The notes under the pieces: model-generated
Seen by the model: only the letters and a program-made list of their open reading frames with translations
Told to the model about the DNA's origin: nothing
Database searches by the model: none
Position numbers and translations under genes: made by a program
Assembly: GCF_036206005.1 (NCBI RefSeq)
Contig: NZ_CP108143.1
Span: 2,914,001 to 2,978,000 of the forward strand
Origin: Streptomyces sp. NBC_00178
GTDB taxonomy: Bacteria > Actinomycetota > Actinomycetes > Streptomycetales > Streptomycetaceae
Direction of reading: 5' to 3'
DNA length: 64,000 nucleotides
Part shown: positions 62,138-64,000 of the stretch, one piece after another
Layout of the letters: every line of letters begins with the position of its first letter
Numbering within the stretch: the first letter of the stretch is position 1

Positions 62138-63286
62138 TTAGCTAATCGTTACCTGCGATGACCTGGCACACAGCTCTGCCAGTCCGACTCCCGTTACCGG
62201 GGAAACTACGCCCTCCTCCGTGACGATCGCCGTGACCAGTTCGGGCGGCGTGACGTCGAATGCGGGGTTGTACGCCTTGGCCCCCGAGGGCGCGAGAGCC
62301 CGTACAGCCCTTCCGCCCGCGGCCGGGAACCCCGGCACGGATGTGATCTCCGTCACCTCCGCGGCCGGCCGCTGCTCGACGATGATCGATGCGCCGTCAG
62401 CGGTCCCCAGATCCACCGTGGTGGTCGGTGCCACGACGACGAACGGCACGTGGTGGTACTTCGCCAGCACCGCCAGCGGATAACTCCCCACCTTATTGGC
62501 CACCGAGCCGTCCGCGGCGATGCGGTCCGCCCCGATGAGCACGGCGTCCACCTCCCCCGCCGCGAACAGCGAACCCGCCGCACTGTCCGCGAGCACGTCG
62601 TACGGCATCCCGTTCCTGCCCGCCTCGTACGCCGTGAGGCGCGCACCCTGGAGAAGCGGCCTCGTCTCGTCCACCCAGAGCCTGCGCAGCCTGCCCTCGT
62701 GGTGGGCCCGCAGCGCCACGGCGAAGGCCGTCCCCGCACCGCCCGACACCAGCGCCCCCGTATTGCAGTGGGTCAGCAACCGGTGCTGCCCGTCTCCCGG
62801 CAGGAGCTCCGCGAGCAGCTCCAGACCGTACCGCGCCATGCGCCCACTGGCCTCGGCATCCTCCCGGTGCAGCGCCCGCGCCTCGGCAAGGGCCGCCGCG
62901 GCGGCGTCCGGCAGGCCGGCCCCGCCCTCGATCGCCGACCGGTGCACCGCCGCCACCCGACGCGCCCCGTACCCCAGATTCACCGCGGTGGGCCGCGCCC
63001 GCCCCAGCAGATCCGACGCCGACTCCACGTCCTCGCCCCGGGCTGCGGCGAGCGCGACGCCGTACCCCCCTGCGATGCCCAGCAGCGGCGCACCGCGCAC
63101 CGCCAGCGTCCGTATCGCCTCGACGAGTGCCGGCACGTCGGCGCACACCAGCTCCACCTCCTCGGAGGGCAGCCGTGTCTGGTCGAGGAGCACCACTGCG
63201 GGCCCCTGAGGAGGCTCCTCCCAGCGGAGCACCGAGAGGGGCGGCGGCTCGATACCCACCGGCGTTTGCGCGTCCTGATCAGCCAT
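62138..63286 (-). CDS. mtnA: S-methyl-5-thioribose-1-phosphate isomerase
   Basis: A 382-residue enzyme of the eIF2B-like fold from ATG 63286; the frame extends to 63652 but the N-terminus matches the family here. The catalytic Cys174 (LTHCNTG) and Asp253 (IGADRIA) are present, together with the VRGAPLLGIAGGYG substrate loop. It converts methylthioribose-1-phosphate to methylthioribulose-1-phosphate in methionine salvage. No other mnt-pathway gene is in this window. Its 3' end nearly touches mtrA, placing a metabolic gene first in the MtrAB-LpqB operon. Confidence 0.95.
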   Translation of the reverse strand: MADQDAQTPVGIEPPPLSVLRWEEPPQGPAVVLLDQTRLPSEEVELVCADVPALVEAIRTLAVRGAPLLGIAGGYGVALAAARGEDVESASDLLGRARPTAVNLGYGARRVAAVHRSAIEGGAGLPDAAAAALAEARALHREDAEASGRMARYGLELLAELLPGDGQHRLLTHCNTGALVSGGAGTAFAVALRAHHEGRLRRLWVDETRPLLQGARLTAYEAGRNGMPYDVLADSAAGSLFAAGEVDAVLIGADRIAADGSVANKVGSYPLAVLAKYHHVPFVVVAPTTTVDLGTADGASIIVEQRPAAEVTEITSVPGFPAAGGRAVRALAPSGAKAYNPAFDVTPPELVTAIVTEEGVVSPVTGVGLAELCARSSQVTIS

Positions 63287-63426
63287 CCGCCCAGTCTGCC
63301 CGCTGAACCGCCCGCACACGAAGGCAAGAAGGAGACGGAGGGCCCGGCCCGCACCGCGGCCACGCGTGGCACGATGGCTGCCGACCCGCCGCCCCGATGA
63401 GCGGACGGGACCGTGAAGGAGCGACG

Positions 63427-64000
63427 ATGAACGACTCTCCGGGCTGGGCTTCGCCCGGATCCGCCCCCTCCGACGATCAGGAAGCGGGCATCCCCAAGCC
63501 GTCCTCGCCCGTCGACGAAGGCGGTCCCGCCGGGCAGTGGTCCCCCGCGCAGCCACCCCCGGGACGGTGGACCCCGCCTGCGGCCCACGGCACAACCCCG
63601 CCCGCTCCGGGACGGGGCGGCACACCTCCGGGCCCGGGCTGGGGCGGCGCACCGATGGCCGCGAAGCCAGGGGTCATCCCGCTGCGACCGCTGAGCGTCG
63701 GGGAGATCCTCGACGGCGCCGTCTCCACGATGCGCGCCCACTGGCGCACCGTGCTCGGCGTCAGCCTCACCGTCTCCGTGTTCGCCGAGATCGTGGTCAT
63801 CCTCGTGCAGCGCTACCTCCTGCCCGAGCCCACATCGGTCGACCCGAACGCCGAGGGGGCGGAAGCGCTGCGCCAGGCCACCGACTCCGCGGCCTCGCAA
63901 CTCCTCACCAGTGCCCCGGGCACTCTGATCGCCATGATCGCCACGCTCGTCACGACCTCCGTCCTCACCGTGGTGATCAGCCGGTCCGTCCTCGGCCGCG
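63427..64000 (+). CDS. Proline-rich membrane protein (3' end beyond window)
   Basis: It starts at ATG 63427 with GAAGGAG 7 nt upstream and runs off the right edge; about 191 codons are visible. Residues 1-80 are Pro/Gly/Ala-rich and probably cytoplasmic and disordered. After a conserved-looking IPLRPLSVGEILDGAVSTMR segment, two hydrophobic helices begin (about 115-135 and 165-185), separated by an acidic loop. The pattern resembles the membrane domain seen in actinomycete glycerophosphodiester-phosphodiesterase-like membrane proteins, but I cannot confirm it. It is divergent from mtnA. Confidence 0.75.
   Translation, partial: MNDSPGWASPGSAPSDDQEAGIPKPSSPVDEGGPAGQWSPAQPPPGRWTPPAAHGTTPPAPGRGGTPPGPGWGGAPMAAKPGVIPLRPLSVGEILDGAVSTMRAHWRTVLGVSLTVSVFAEIVVILVQRYLLPEPTSVDPNAEGAEALRQATDSAASQLLTSAPGTLIAMIATLVTTSVLTVVISRSVLGR

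Overview
The window is a very GC-rich chromosomal segment from an actinomycete, almost certainly a Streptomyces. Three things point there: the gene order (pkaA/pkaB, prfB, ftsE-ftsX, S41 protease, smpB, ssrA; secA, hpf, comF-like, lpqB, mtrB, mtrA, mtnA), the many GTG/TTG starts, and an LAETG-type sortase signal. Long spurious ORFs run opposite most genes, as expected at this GC content. No phage, IS element, CRISPR array, rRNA or tRNA gene was seen. The only structural RNA gene is tmRNA.

Layout. 1-1.8 kb: the 3'-truncated (left-edge) polysaccharide deacetylase/GT2 fusion and its Pro/Ala/Ser-rich membrane partner. 1.9-4.3 kb: divergent LysR regulator and MFS exporter. 4.3-8.3 kb: ssrA, smpB, an S41 protease, ftsX and ftsE, all on the minus strand. 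8.5-11.2 kb: a small zinc-ribbon membrane protein, a Thr-Asp-Gly repeat surface protein and prfB. 11.2-18 kb: two receptor Ser/Thr kinases (PkaB- and PkaA-like) divergent from an FHA/FtsK-like protein. 18.2-22 kb: a CUT1 sugar ABC importer without its own ATPase. 22.2-41.8 kb: an anionic wall glycopolymer locus with five CDP-glycerol-type polymer transferases (four clearly fused to GT2 domains, one with a degenerate GT2-like front end), a GT4 glycosyltransferase, two methyltransferases, a TetR regulator and a TagG/TagH-type exporter. 41.9-49.3 kb: a 180-kDa-class NAD-glutamate dehydrogenase, a HAD hydrolase, a DUF6912-like protein and an Rv3235-family protein. 49.3-49.9 kb: a gene-free stretch with hairpin-forming imperfect repeats. 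49.9-64 kb: secA, a GNAT acetyltransferase, a YcaQ-like winged-helix protein, an orphan NarL-type response regulator, hpf, a ComF-like protein, the lpqB-mtrB-mtrA-mtnA operon and the start of a proline-rich membrane protein.

How it fits together. Much of the window concerns the cell envelope: division-linked hydrolase control (FtsEX), envelope signalling (MtrAB-LpqB, PkaA/PkaB, FHA protein), secretion (SecA), sortase anchoring and wall polymer synthesis. The most interesting part is the glycopolymer locus. It carries paralogous two-domain transferases, one of which (35917-39336) has kept its architecture but lost several signature residues of the polymerase domain, and another (25726-28569) whose GT2 half has lost its nucleotide-sugar motifs. 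Other oddities are a 38-bp direct duplication spanning the junction of two sugar permease genes, a sugar permease with an extra extracytoplasmic domain of about 150 residues, and an EssC-like FHA protein whose P-loop lysine is replaced by arginine. Functional calls rest on reading motifs by eye; no database search was run.
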